Source: Agrypnia vestita (Eukaryota > Arthropoda > Insecta > Trichoptera > Phryganeidae). From it: a DNA stretch of 64,000 nt. The position numbers and the translations under genes were made by a program. Every line of letters begins with the position of its first letter. Within the stretch, counting starts at the first letter, position 1. Location of the stretch: the NCBI GenBank assembly GCA_016648135.1, contig JADDOH010011227.1:1-64000 (forward strand), read 5' to 3'. Below are positions 1-9,309 of this stretch, piece after piece. The notes under the pieces were generated by a model. The model did no database searches. It saw only the letters and a program-made list of their open reading frames with translations, and had not been told where the DNA came from.

Positions 1-121
1 TTTGCAAGAACGTATCAATGAAAGTAGGTAAATAGGGGATACTTTTTCATTTTGTCAGGTTGTCTATGAGAACCTTATTTACTGCGGTCCGGAACAGCGC
101 TACAGTAGACTGGCCAAACCA

Positions 122-212
122 CTTCAAGTTTGTGTTTACTGGGGTATTATGCCGTGTTGTTACGACCTTTCTTGAAGATTCTAAGTGGCCGTGAAAACCT
201 AAGAACATTCTT
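122..212. repeat. Chimeric fragment of the Penelope-associated terminal repeat
   Basis: Bases 122-170 match the minus-orientation arm of the fold-back repeat at 6314-6362 (the GGGGTATTATGCCGTGTTG block). Bases 171-212 match the plus-orientation outer flank of the same family (AGATTCTAAGTGGCC, then AAGAACATTCTT). The two halves are joined directly with the ribozyme-like middle missing, so this is a rearranged remnant. The family assignment rests on similarity to the copies at 6.3, 9.2 and 30.9 kb. Confidence 0.7.
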
Positions 213-1152
213 GTCCAAACCACTGTCTCAGGATTTTCAGCCATGATGTTTTCCTTCTTCCAGGGCCCCGATATCCAGCAATCTTTCCCTGCATTATAAG
301 ATGCAAGATATCATACTTCTCTGGATGTCTCGTCATATGTCCAAGATGTGGATAATTTCAGATTTTTATTGTTTCAATTACTTATTTTTCTTTCTACGAA
401 GGACACTTTTAAAAGTTTTCAACCAGCAGTAGATAGAGACGGCAGATAATGATGATGATTACGAAAACATAAGTATGTATTATATTTATGATATAATACG
501 TGTGTTTGTGTGTGTGTGTGTACCATCAACCCCCAAGAAGGCGATCTCTAAAAAATGTAAGAGCCAAGGGGTAGAATTAATTACGGCATCCCACGTAAAT
601 AAAAGTTGGGATTTAATTAAAATACCTCCACGGAGAATAATAATTAAGCTTACGGTTTTAAGGTCCAGACATATTATTAGTCCGTGTTACGTAATACTAT
701 GGAGAAATTGTTACGAAAATGTAATTAAAACGATCCTATTAAAAATTCTATTACGCTAATCCTTTTGTCAATTATATATTATTTTTTAAATAAAAAAAAT
801 TGTTTTCCTCAACGTTGAATCGTATAAGAAAAGGATCGGGCGTAATCTATGAAGTAGATTTTTTTTATTAGTAATACGGATGCAGAAACATTTGTTAAAG
901 TGCTGATGTCTCGAGTAGGTATCAGATTTATTTTCAAAAATACACATGTTATACAATTGCTATATTATATCATAAATATTATAAACTTAACGTACAAACA
1001 AGTAACAACATGTAACACTATACAAAGAAATAGAATTATGCAACTCCCAAATAAAAATGATCTTGAATTACAGGGGTTGGCTATCGAAATTTATATAAAA
1101 CTTTGTGAAAGGTCATTTAAATAATATTTAAGAAAAAAAAAAAAACTCATTA
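213..1152. other. AT-rich sequence without recognised genes
   Basis: The only repeat I see is a short (TG)n run at about 500-522. Small open frames here (475-759, 900-1124) show no recognisable domain and have the composition of random AT-rich DNA. Confidence 0.6.
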
Positions 1153-1475
1153 ATTAAAACCAAGTTTTTATTTTACTCCCTTTCTCATTGAAACAGGTTT
1201 CGTGCCTACTCCACGCGTCGGGCTCGTAAATTAAACAATATGTAAATTGTTAAAATATCGGAAACACCAAAATTATATTATAATTATTACATTTTTTAAA
1301 TAAAAAATTGTTTAATCATTTTTATCGTCTCCACGAGTCTACCTGCAAAGTTTCAACTCAATTGGATCACAGGAAAAGGTTTAAAAATCGATCCAAAGTT
1401 TTTTCGGCAGACAAGCAGATAAGCTGACAAGCAGACGCTACGAGTTAAAAGAAAGGGAGTAATAAGAACACTGTT
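1153..1475. mobile_element. Short inverted-repeat element (MITE-like), copy 1
   Basis: The left end (AAAACCAAG, then TTTTTATTTTACTCCCTTTCT) and the right end (AAAGAAAGGGAGTAATAAG) are inverted repeats of each other. The same ends and an internal block (AACTCGT...GTCTGCTTG on one strand) recur at 62155-62745. There is no coding capacity, so it is a non-autonomous DNA element or part of one. The exact ends and target duplication are not resolved. Confidence 0.6.
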
Positions 1476-1961
1476 TACTTTCACTAATTGTCTATTTTAA
1501 ACAAAATCATAGAATGATTTGACTACAAATATTGATAACAAATTATTCAAATATTGATCTATAAAATTATTAAATGCCTCAAGGGTCCCAAGATCTATAT
1601 ACTGCCGTTATAGAAAACCTATGATACTGAAATGTAACTATACTGTGCAATGTAAAATCAATATAATTTATTTTAATTTTAATATCATTTTTTGGATATA
1701 TTACAATGCCTTTACATTTATTGTAAAATGTGTCTGCTGGGCATAAAGAATAATCAAGAATGTCAAAAATATTGACATAATTACTATGCAAGTTATGGTT
1801 ACTACTTTTTTGTATAAGTTTGTATTAATGCTTTCGATTTTCGCAAATAATTCATCAAAATTCCTTTTCATGCTTCTTATATTCAGTTATAAATAATTAT
1901 ATTTTTTATATATTGTCAAGGGATCGCGGCTGTGGGAGGCAAAATGAAACACTCGAAATTA
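1476..1961. other. AT-rich sequence, nothing recognised
   Basis: No homologous repeat or domain was seen. The minus-strand open frame at 1579-1791 has no recognisable features. Confidence 0.5.
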
Positions 1962-2214
1962 ATTAATGGTAAGAAAGAATATAATGCAAGTGTTGATGGC
2001 GCCAGAAAGAGAGGGCGACTGCGGAAGACGTGGCATGACCAGATCAATCAGATACTGGAAGATGGTCCCGTTAGAAGCCTCAACAACCGGCGAGCTTGCA
2101 TGCGAAGATGTATGAATGTGGATGAGGCGAGTATTGTATGTCAGGACAGAAGCGTGTGGCGCTCCATCCTCTCTGCCTACCGTTAGGGGAAACGTCGTGA
2201 TGGTAAGTAAGTAA
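1962..2214 (+). pseudogene. 3' tail of a non-LTR retrotransposon (LINE family A)
   Basis: The translation contains YNASVDGARKRGRLRKTWHD, ILEDGPVRSLNNRRACMRRC and WRSILSAYR, the extreme C-terminus of an insect non-LTR retrotransposon polyprotein also found at 24.7-25.3, 45.5-46.0, 15.0-15.4, 23.2-23.4 and 34.5-35.8 kb in this window. The element is severely 5'-truncated: the reverse transcriptase is absent. The 3' end is GTGATG followed by a short (GTAA)n run instead of poly(A), which resembles RTE-type LINE ends; the clade is inference. No functional protein is expected. Confidence 0.85.
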
Positions 2215-2537
2215 GAAATTAATTAATGTTTTATTCATTAACTAATATCACTATTGTATTAATTTAGTCGGAGCACCATTCTTAAATTAACGTAAATTTC
2301 AAAATTTGCACTAATTGTCACTCCTGAATATTCCATTTGTCTCTGATATACTAATGCACGTTGCTTAAAATACTCAGGTTCGTACTAAAAAACTCCGCAC
2401 GTAGGTACCTACCCCACTCGCGCCGTTATGTCGGTCGCTTTCTATCGTTTTTTGTCTCTCGTCAATTTGGGTTCGCTTTTATGTGGTTTTGTTGCGGCTG
2501 TCAAAATAACCGTGTCATCAGAATGATGCCGCTGAGT

Positions 2538-2583
2538 ATTTATAAAATCCGATCTTCTAGATGCTTCGCGAATCCTCGAGAAC
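2538..2583 (-). promoter_or_regulatory. Six-unit heat-shock element next to a TATA box
   Basis: Bases 2554-2583 are six consecutive 5-bp units whose cores read TTC, GAT, TTC, GAA, CTC, GAA: an alternating heat-shock-factor site with 16 of 18 core bases matching. Read on the minus strand, it is followed 8 bp later by TTTTATAAATA (2548-2538), similar to the TATA region of insect hsp70 genes. No heat-shock coding sequence follows within the window. Function is inferred from the motif. Confidence 0.5.
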
Positions 2584-2589
2584 GACCGG

Positions 2590-3840
2590 TCGACCTTTCA
2601 CATTTCTATTGTTTTCCAATCCATTGCAAAACGTGTGCTACAAAATATTCGATGACAAAGTTCTTATTGTTTTAGTCTTTCGTGATAAGATCATATCTAT
2701 CTTTTCAAAATCTTTTGAAAGTTTCGGAATTTAGATTTTTTTAATAAAATCTTATCAATTGGAAACGGAAATGCCTGTTTCAATACGCTAAGAGCAAGGA
2801 GATACTAAAAATATTTTCTATTCTGGTACATGAATATAGTACAAATAGGAAAGTTGATATATGTATCATTTTTTGTCAAAGAATTGGTTTTAGATTTTCA
2901 CTCTTTGATATGTTATTGAAATTGAGTTGGCGTATTGTTCAGTAAACTATTTCAGTCGGTGTCAAGTAGTTGAGGTTGGAAATCATTTTCAGTATTTTAT
3001 TTTGTAGTTTTTGAAGTCCGCTTAAATTTATTTAATTTCCGGTTTCACAGGAAGGTATGCTGTACACAATATTTATTTACACATGAGGTTGATCAAAAAA
3101 TATGGGGAATTTATGTATTTTGCTGGCAATTTAATTTCAGTTGTCACATTTTTTTTTGTTTTGCTTGTATGACGTGTCTCAAAGTTGGAAGCTATATTAG
3201 ATGCATACTTTATTGTTGGCTATCGAAAAGGTTACACGTGATCTGGCATGCTGGGCGATTTTCGAAATATAGAAAAAATGGCGTAAATATTTCGAAATTC
3301 CTGGCCAAAGATAAAACGGTTTTGATACTTCAGTCTCAGTATTCGCTAGACATGTCCCCTGAGACTCCTTCTTCTCAAAGATAAAAAAAAATACATGAAA
3401 AGATAATGTTTTGCAGTATTCAGAGTATAAAAAATGAATCGCTAAACGCCTACCGAAAATTGCGTAAAAGAAGTTCTTGGAAAATTGGAAAAAGCGCTGG
3501 TATAAAAGTATTATTTTTGGCTATTTGTTATTGATGAATAAAAAAAGATTAAAAAACGAACAGTTATTTTATTACGAATAAAAACTCCAATCCAAAAAAA
3601 CATTCAAAATATTGGAAGTTAGCATAAGTTGTGCTCGTTTTTTCCAAAGAAAGAATACAAGAGGACACAACAAAAAATCTTCAACAAATTGGTCAATAAT
3701 GCCAATATTCTGCAAGTTTTTTTGATGCCTTTGCGAATAAACCAATTGGCGTTGACTCGAAAAATGTATCATTTTTGTGATAAATTTCAATTACTAAGTC
3801 TTACGTGGAACGAGGTACATAAAATAATATTGTAATGAAA
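2590..3840. other. AT-rich sequence without recognised genes
   Basis: No domain was recognised in the short frames at 3169-3384 or 3572-3835. The region may hold decayed transposon sequence, but I could not tie it to a family. Confidence 0.4.
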
Positions 3841-4260
3841 TTCACCACATTCGGAAAACATCTGAAAACAATGGAACATTCTCGAAAACACTAAAAATGT
3901 TTAAAATCATCTAGGACATTTGAGAAACCAATGTTTTTCATACAAAAATAAGAAACGCAGCTTTAATGTTGTTTTGACTTTGACGTGCGACAGACACGCG
4001 AGCCGACCGCATTGTTACTTAATCATGCGTGATACCAGCGACAAAAATTAATCGAAGCCACAGATATTGAGCGAAGAACTTACTTATTTGCAGTAGTTAC
4101 ACAGAATTTTCACGAAGGTATTAACGAGCGATAATAAACTGTTAACAGACGAGTGAAAAATTGGACATAATGTGAATTCGACATTAGTGCTTAAGTTTTA
4201 TTCGTATCCAGTGACTTTTTGAATTAATTAAAGTAATCAATAAATCGATAAATAATAATA
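3841..4260 (+). promoter_or_regulatory. Heat-shock-element-bearing repeat, diverged copy
   Basis: A perfect three-unit heat-shock element, GAA-CA-TTC-TC-GAA, lies at 3874-3886. From about 4031 (GATACCAGCG) to 4215 (CCAGTGACTTTTT) the sequence aligns in order, with divergence, to 60849-61060. The two blocks thus share a leader-like segment downstream of heat-shock elements. No open frame follows. It may be a remnant of a heat-shock gene 5' end or a mobile repeat that carries one; this is inference. Confidence 0.45.
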
Positions 4261-4454
4261 CCACATCAAAATTTGATAGATGTGGTGTTGAATCATGGGC
4301 GGAATTGTTGAAAGTTATATTGTGTACAGTAATCCCTTAAGTCAGCCATACGATATGTCGTAAGCCATGTATTTTTTCCCATATAAATAGCTTCGTCTCT
4401 ATGATACATCTATAATTTATCTTGTGTCGCATAATTTGTAATAACGGTAGTCGT

Positions 4455-4552
4455 TATCTAAACTAATATATACAGAGCTAAAGTTTGTAAGTTTGGATGT
4501 AGGAGGCAATCTCCGAAACTCCTCTTCCGATTTCAAAAATTCTTTAACTAAT
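4455..4552 (-). repeat. Terminal segment of a dispersed repeat (family shared with 13.5-13.9 kb)
   Basis: Read on the minus strand, it matches 13841-13925: a GAATTTTTGAAATCGG block, then a CATCCA and CTTACAAACTTTA block. It abuts the CTAGCTGTG end of the MITE at 4557, in the same arrangement as other members of this repeat family. The parent element is not identified. Confidence 0.6.
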
Positions 4553-4556
4553 ACTA

Positions 4557-5264
4557 CTAGCTGTGCCCGCGCGGCTTCACACGCGTTGATTTTTAGAATA
4601 CTGTGTAGATCGTCATAGAACATTCGTGAACCTTCTAGAAAATTCTCCTTCCAGAACTTTCAAGAAATTTTAATGTATAGGAACCTTCTAGACACACCGA
4701 CACATTCCGCCACTCAGTTTAGAACCTTATAGAACTTACGGGAATTTTCTACAACCTTCTCCTTCCAGAACTTTCTAGAGCAGGTTTTTCCGGAACCTTC
4801 AAGGCTCACCGACACAGTCAGCGCGCCTATTTTGAAACAATCTGAAGCATTTGCGGCCCTTACATAACAAAACATTGTGCTAGAAAGCACATTTTCGTCA
4901 CTCACTCCCACCCACGCACAGCCACCCCCACCAAACTCGCATATTTTCTTAGATATAAAATATATCTAAGAAAATATGCGAGTTTGGTGGGGGTGGTAGG
5001 GAAACACGGGTTTCTTTTTATATATTTAAATATTGATTTAGAATGGACCTCTAGGGTGGACATTGGTTATATATTATCTCGTTAAAATATAAGGGCTCTT
5101 CGTGGTGACCTATTTTACAGAACTTTATATATAAGCTTTGTCGACCTCGCCCATATATCGCCTTCAACGCAAGAGTTTAATTTCTCCTGTAAGTAGACAC
5201 GGGAAAAATGGGGAAAGTGTCAAAAACTAAAATTCTACGCGTGCGAAGCTGCGGACACAGCTAG
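4557..5264. mobile_element. 708-bp MITE with about 40-bp terminal inverted repeats, TA target site
   Basis: The left end starts CTAGCTGTGCCCGC and the right end is the inverted CTAGCTGTGTCCGC form (ends CACAGCTAG). Similarity continues through the CTTC.CACGCGT and TTTTAG blocks, about 40 bp in all. TA dinucleotides flank both ends (4555-4556, 5265-5266), as in Tc1/mariner-type elements. It carries repeated TTCTAGAA/CCTTCTAGA motifs and a perfect central hairpin, with no coding frame. A rearranged second copy lies at 49930-50424 and a related segment at 13527-13930. Confidence 0.75.
4922..4996. repeat. Perfect 35-bp inverted repeat with 5-nt loop
   Basis: Arms 4922-4956 and 4962-4996 are exact reverse complements (35 of 35) around the loop AAAAT. 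The arms contain CACCAAACTCGCATATTTTC. The hairpin sits inside the MITE at 4557-5264. In the copy at 49930-50424 only one full arm is clear, with an extra segment between. Confidence 0.95.
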
Positions 5265-5266
5265 TA

Positions 5267-5970
5267 TCGTATATTGTTATATCATTATTGTTATAATGAT
5301 ATCCACGCGATGACGAGCACACTACCAGCCCCGTACGGTGCACCATGACAGCGGAACTAACGTTATCTCACACGCTGAGGGTGTAACGTAATACGATTAT
5401 AATTGTTTCACATTCCACCCTCCGCGCCCCTTTGTAAGGGTACCAACAAATTCGACGGGAATGTGCACTTATGCAGGGTGTACATTCTAAACGGCGTAAT
5501 TGCTCACCTTGAATAAGGCTGGCGTGTCTGCCGGACGTTTGTCATCGAAATGCACGAGAATTAATTTACCAGCGATTTATGGGTTCGTGTTAAAAAAATA
5601 ATTTGGCTCGCGAAATACGGCCTCGAATAATTGAAAAAAATTTATACCTGAAAAAATCGCACTGTTGGCGGTCTAATTAGATTTTTAGATACGAGAAAAC
5701 TGTCCGATTTGATTAACGCAATATTCTTCACCATTATATATGTAGATACGTGGTTTAACATTTCTTAAAAAAAAGTATTTTATTCCTCGTTGTAAAATTC
5801 TTGATTGATTATACACCGCCCTGACCCTCATAGAGATAGAAGAATAAATTGTTTTCTTTATTTTAAATATTATATTGTTAATTTGTATAAAAATAACAAA
5901 TGATAAAAAAAAACAATGTTTCGAAATTATCGAAACAAACTTTGTGGAAGTTCATTGTAATATATTTTGG
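5267..5970. other. No recognised gene
   Basis: A moderately GC-rich patch at about 5300-5560 shows no domain in any frame. The remainder is AT-rich. Confidence 0.5.
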
Positions 5971-6222
5971 AGAAATTAAAAATAACAACGTAGTTTTCTT
6001 CTCACTATTAGACAAATTTAAAAAGTTTTATTTATAACGTTTTCAACGCTTACTGCGTCATCTTCAGTAATAAACTAAGTTAATTAGTTAGTCATCTTCA
6101 GTAATAAATTAAGTTAGTTTATTACTGAAGATGACGCAGTAAGCGTCGAAAAAGTTATAATTAATACTTTTTTAATTAAAGTGTTATAGTGAGTTAAAAA
6201 AAACGTTGTTATTTTTAATTTC
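5971..6222. repeat. 252-bp fold-back repeat with paired hammerhead-like cores
   Basis: The outer 20 bp of each side are exact inverted repeats (AGAAATTAAAAATAACAACG and its complement), and the arms pair over roughly 110 bp. Each arm holds a hammerhead-like core: minus strand 6067-6032 and plus strand 6125-6160. The order is CTGAAGA, one base, GACGC, loop AGTAA, GCGTC (GCGTT on the minus arm), GAAAA. CTGAAGA satisfies the CUGANGA consensus. A third partial CTGAAGATGA lies between them (minus, 6101-6092). The right arm has lost the ACGT after GAAA. The parent element is probably Penelope-like, by analogy with the other loci. Confidence 0.7.
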
Positions 6223-6277
6223 TTAAAAATATATATAAAAAAAAACTAATTAAGTGGGATATTGGCTAGGTATGTAT

Positions 6278-6512
6278 AAGAATGTTCCTAGATTTTCACG
6301 GCCACTCAGAATCTTCAAGTTTGTGTTTACTGGGGTATTATGCCGTGTTGTTACGACCTTTCGGATCCCATTGCAGGGTACATTATCAGGGCTGATGTGT
6401 TGTCTTGAATGTTGGTGTTGTGCTTAAGTATCGGCTTGCAATGGGATCCGAAACGTCGGCCCGAAAGGTCGTAACAACACGGCATAATACCCCAGTAAAC
6501 ACAAACTTGAAG
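6278..6512. repeat. Fold-back Penelope-type terminal repeat with split hammerhead motif
   Basis: The minus-orientation arm (6278-6397) and the plus-orientation arm (6432-6512) share the block GGATCCGAAA, GGTCGTAACAACACGGC and CCCAGTAAACACAAACTTGA. The plus arm retains the GGGATCC GAAACGTC side of a hammerhead core (GAAACGTC 6450-6457) but lacks the CTGATGA box. The minus arm retains the box as CTGATAA (6389-6383) but has lost CGTCGGCCCGAAA. Neither arm alone is therefore a complete ribozyme. Related copies are at 122, 9135 and 30831. Confidence 0.75.
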
Positions 6513-6639
6513 GTATGTATAAGTTTAGTAATTAAAGTTCTCTGTGAAATCAAACGCGTAACATCAGTATATTAAAAAGTGTGTTTTAATTAAACGTATA
6601 TTTTGAAAAACAACAAAATTATATTTTTATCTGATTATC

Positions 6640-6900
6640 TTCTTCTTGTTTTTACTTTTAATAGACCTATGTGGTCTGTTGCCTCGCCTCCTGTGAAGTG
6701 GATTCCCAGCTATCCTTATGATGTAGTACGATATAAGGGAATCTGATACTGTGCATTCTCTGGACATGACATGATATGATCATACCAGTCCCTCCTTCGT
6801 TGTCTGCTCCATCGTACAATGTCCTCAGCTTCACATATCTCTCTTATTCTCGTGTTCCTAACGCGATTCCTCTTCGTCTTGATAGAATATGATTACTTTA
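6640..6900 (-). pseudogene. LINE C-terminal remnant
   Basis: Minus-strand translation gives RVRNTRIREICEAEDIVRW, RQRRRDWYDHIMSCPEN and, after stops, a glycine-rich tail. This looks like the region after the reverse transcriptase in insect RTE-like LINEs, where a short R.R..W..H motif precedes the C-terminal tail. There is no start, no catalytic domain, and several stops. The family assignment is tentative. Confidence 0.55.
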
Positions 6901-8180
6901 AATTTAAATAATATCATTGTAATTGTGATTATGTGGAATATCACGAGACACACATTTCATTTAAAAAAATTGTAGAAATTCATTTTATGTAAAGCTTACT
7001 TCAAAGTACTGACTGCACACCGCTTTGTGAAATACGAAAAAAAATGAAAACAATGTCGTTTATTTCCAGACACATTCAAATCTGTGATATTAAATTCTAT
7101 CGATGTCAATGTAATGGTAAATTTTGACTAGCAGCATCAAAAATATATGTTTCATTTATAACCATGTACATTTATTAATTAACTTTTGCATTTAAGTTAA
7201 AGCTTCCAATAAACCACTTAATTCTAGTTTTTAGTAATTTTTATATTATAAAGAATTATTTCATGCATTTAAACTGGTTAATTGATAATTTAAAGAATAA
7301 TAAGGCATTAAATGTATTTTAAGTATATTTCATTCCGCTTCATAAATTAGAAAAATATTATTTGTCTACTGAAAATACGTAAAATAATTGTTTTTATAAC
7401 TTTTATTAACATTTTAAGATCTTTACATATTTCATATATTTGAACGGCAAATATGAAGTGAAAGTACCGATAAAAAATATTAAAATCCTCAATGTTGAAG
7501 GAAGTAAGTAATTACGTTTAATATTGTCACACACAATGTATTTTTATACTATATTAAAAATATATTATACGTAGCACATTTGTGAACCTAAAGTATTCTA
7601 TAACCAATGTATCAACCGATATAAAAACTATAAAAAAATTTCAGTTGGTGAAACAATAATATTATGTGCCTGCTTACATATTTTCTAAATATTAGTTTCG
7701 ATACAGAGAATATCAAAATGTTTTATTCCGCACTAATTTTGCAATAGCATGACCAAACGATGTTTTATTCACTAGACAAACCCTTAGTGACCAATCCGTA
7801 ATCTAATTTGTACCCCGTAATGTACATACGTCAATTCTATTTTAACCCTTCGACAACTGTAGCGACACTCGATAGGACGTAATGCGGTTAACCGAACGGG
7901 GTAAATTTGACCGAGGGGCAACATTGACCGCGTCGAAAATGTGACCACGTGGCGAATTTTATTCGCTTTAATGATTTTAATACCACCACGAATGTGTCGT
8001 CTGTTCACCACAAATGGTCACCACATGACCAAACATTAAAATGAACAGTGCATAGATGCGCAGTGAATTCAATATAATGGAAAATTAAAAAAATCATAAA
8101 TAATAAGTAAAATTTGAGCGAACACTAGATTTATTTAACTGTAATTTCGGATATTTTATACGCACCGTATGTATTACTGA
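6901..8180. other. AT-rich sequence, nothing recognised
   Basis: Mostly AT-rich DNA. A less AT-rich block at 7780-8030 repeats CATGACCAAAC at both edges (7749, 8024) but encodes no known protein. The minus-strand frame at 7784-8011 is not recognised. Confidence 0.5.
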
Positions 8181-8183
8181 GAA

Positions 8184-8232
8184 GCGAATCTCGACGTTTC
8201 GTTGGATACTTATCCAACGTCATTAGGAGGAC
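8184..8232 (-). ncRNA. Hammerhead-ribozyme-like motif downstream of Penelope-like ORF
   Basis: Minus strand, in order: CTC (stem I), CTAATGA box (8226-8220), an unpaired C, GTTGGAT, loop AAGT, ATCCAAC (a perfect 7-bp stem II), GAAACGTC (8200-8193), then GAG (stem I partner). GAA followed by palindromic ACGT and C matches a type I hammerhead with a minimal stem III that cleaves after GUC. Position 5 of the CUGANGA box is A instead of the essential G, so self-cleavage is probably lost or very weak. It lies just 3' of the Penelope-like frame, as expected for the terminal repeat of such an element. Confidence 0.7.
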
Positions 8233-8239
8233 GACCTTT

Positions 8240-8870
8240 ACCCGCGAAGGTGGAGGTCAGACTGATTAGGTGCTGCTTTCTAGGGCGTAAATTGTATGCA
8301 CTTTGTTGTGGAATGTGCTCTTTGTCTACAATAGAGGTCGCCAGTGTGCAATATGTACTAGTTACGTCGGCGGATTTTACGGCGACTTCTCTCAAGGGTT
8401 GAATCAGTGTCGTTAGAACAGGGCGCACAAATACTTGATAGTTTGTAACTGTCATCTCTATTGAAATTGGGATGTTTGTATATTTCAATGGATTCCCTCA
8501 CTAATCTGGGTATAAGGTACGGTTCTGTTGATAAGATTTTTGCCTTGTCAAATCTGATGAAGTGACAGAGATTCCCTTTGGATGCATGTTCGCAGATTGC
8601 CGATGTATTGGAGTTGTTGTTTTTAATTGCTGCAATGTGTTCCTTTAATCGTGTAGCGATATTGCGTTTGGTTTGTTGCGCATGGCACTCTGTATACACC
8701 TGGATACTCGAACGGTGTGTTATCTTTTACACTACCTAACATACGTGAGATCGAACTATGGGGGCTGAAAACTGTTTTTATATTTATATCCGATATAAAA
8801 TATCCGAAATTATAGTTAAATATGTCTAACGACCGTAATAACAACCTTAATTCTTTAAGAACACTAGATT
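8240..8870 (-). pseudogene. Penelope-like element, GIY-YIG endonuclease remnant
   Basis: Minus-strand frames contain INIKTVFSPHSSISRMLG, SVKDNTPFEYPGVYRVPCA, then in another frame QTKRNIATRLKEHIAA, ICEHA and ILSTEPYLIPRLVRESIEI. The order (KD.TP, GVY.VPC, QTKR, R..EH, H, E) is that of the Penelope-type GIY-YIG domain, which follows the reverse transcriptase. The YIG half is missing and a frameshift separates GVYRVPC from QTKRN, so the enzyme is dead. A further frame ends in YNLRPRK. I see no reverse transcriptase upstream, so the copy is 5'-truncated or rearranged. A hammerhead-like motif follows at 8232-8184. Confidence 0.85.
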
Positions 8871-9134
8871 TTTTGAAAGTGGCATTTGAGGCGTATGTTT
8901 GAACTAGTTCGCCGATGCGTGCATTAAAGTCTTAATTTTGTTGCAATTTGGCGAACATGTGATGCTTTACCGCATTGGCAGATTGAAGATATCCAATATG
9001 ATAGTGTGAAAAGAAAGATTCTCAACTTACTAGGAGAATCTTCCGATCTACAAACGCATTGTGTCGTGAGTATGAAAGTGTATTTGCATTGTATGGAAAG
9101 TCAAGTAAAAAAGGCAGAGTGTAAAATCTTCTGG

Positions 9135-9309
9135 TCTGTGTCTTCTGAGGTATTATGCCGTGTTTTTACTACCTTTCTACCCGACACATATCACACATCA
9201 GCCCTGATGATGGACCCTCCAAAACCTCGACCAGAAAGGTCTTAAAAATACAGTATAAAACCCCAGAAGACACGAACTAGAAGATTCTGAAAACCTTAGA
9301 ACATTCTTA
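9135..9309. repeat. Fold-back Penelope-type terminal repeat with CTGATGA box
   Basis: The minus-orientation arm (9135-9178: GTATTATGCCGTG-like block) and the plus-orientation arm (9231-9309: AGAAAGGTC, ACCCCAGAAGACACGAAC, AGAACATTCTTA) belong to the same family as 6278-6512. An intact CTGATGA (9204-9210) is followed by TGGACCC, but the returning stem and the GAAACGTC site are deleted or mutated (ACCAGAAAGGTC), so the ribozyme is broken. Confidence 0.7.

Noticed and set aside
2361..2675. 104-residue plus-strand open frame
   Set aside because: No domain, unlikely composition, and it overlaps the minus-strand heat-shock-element region.
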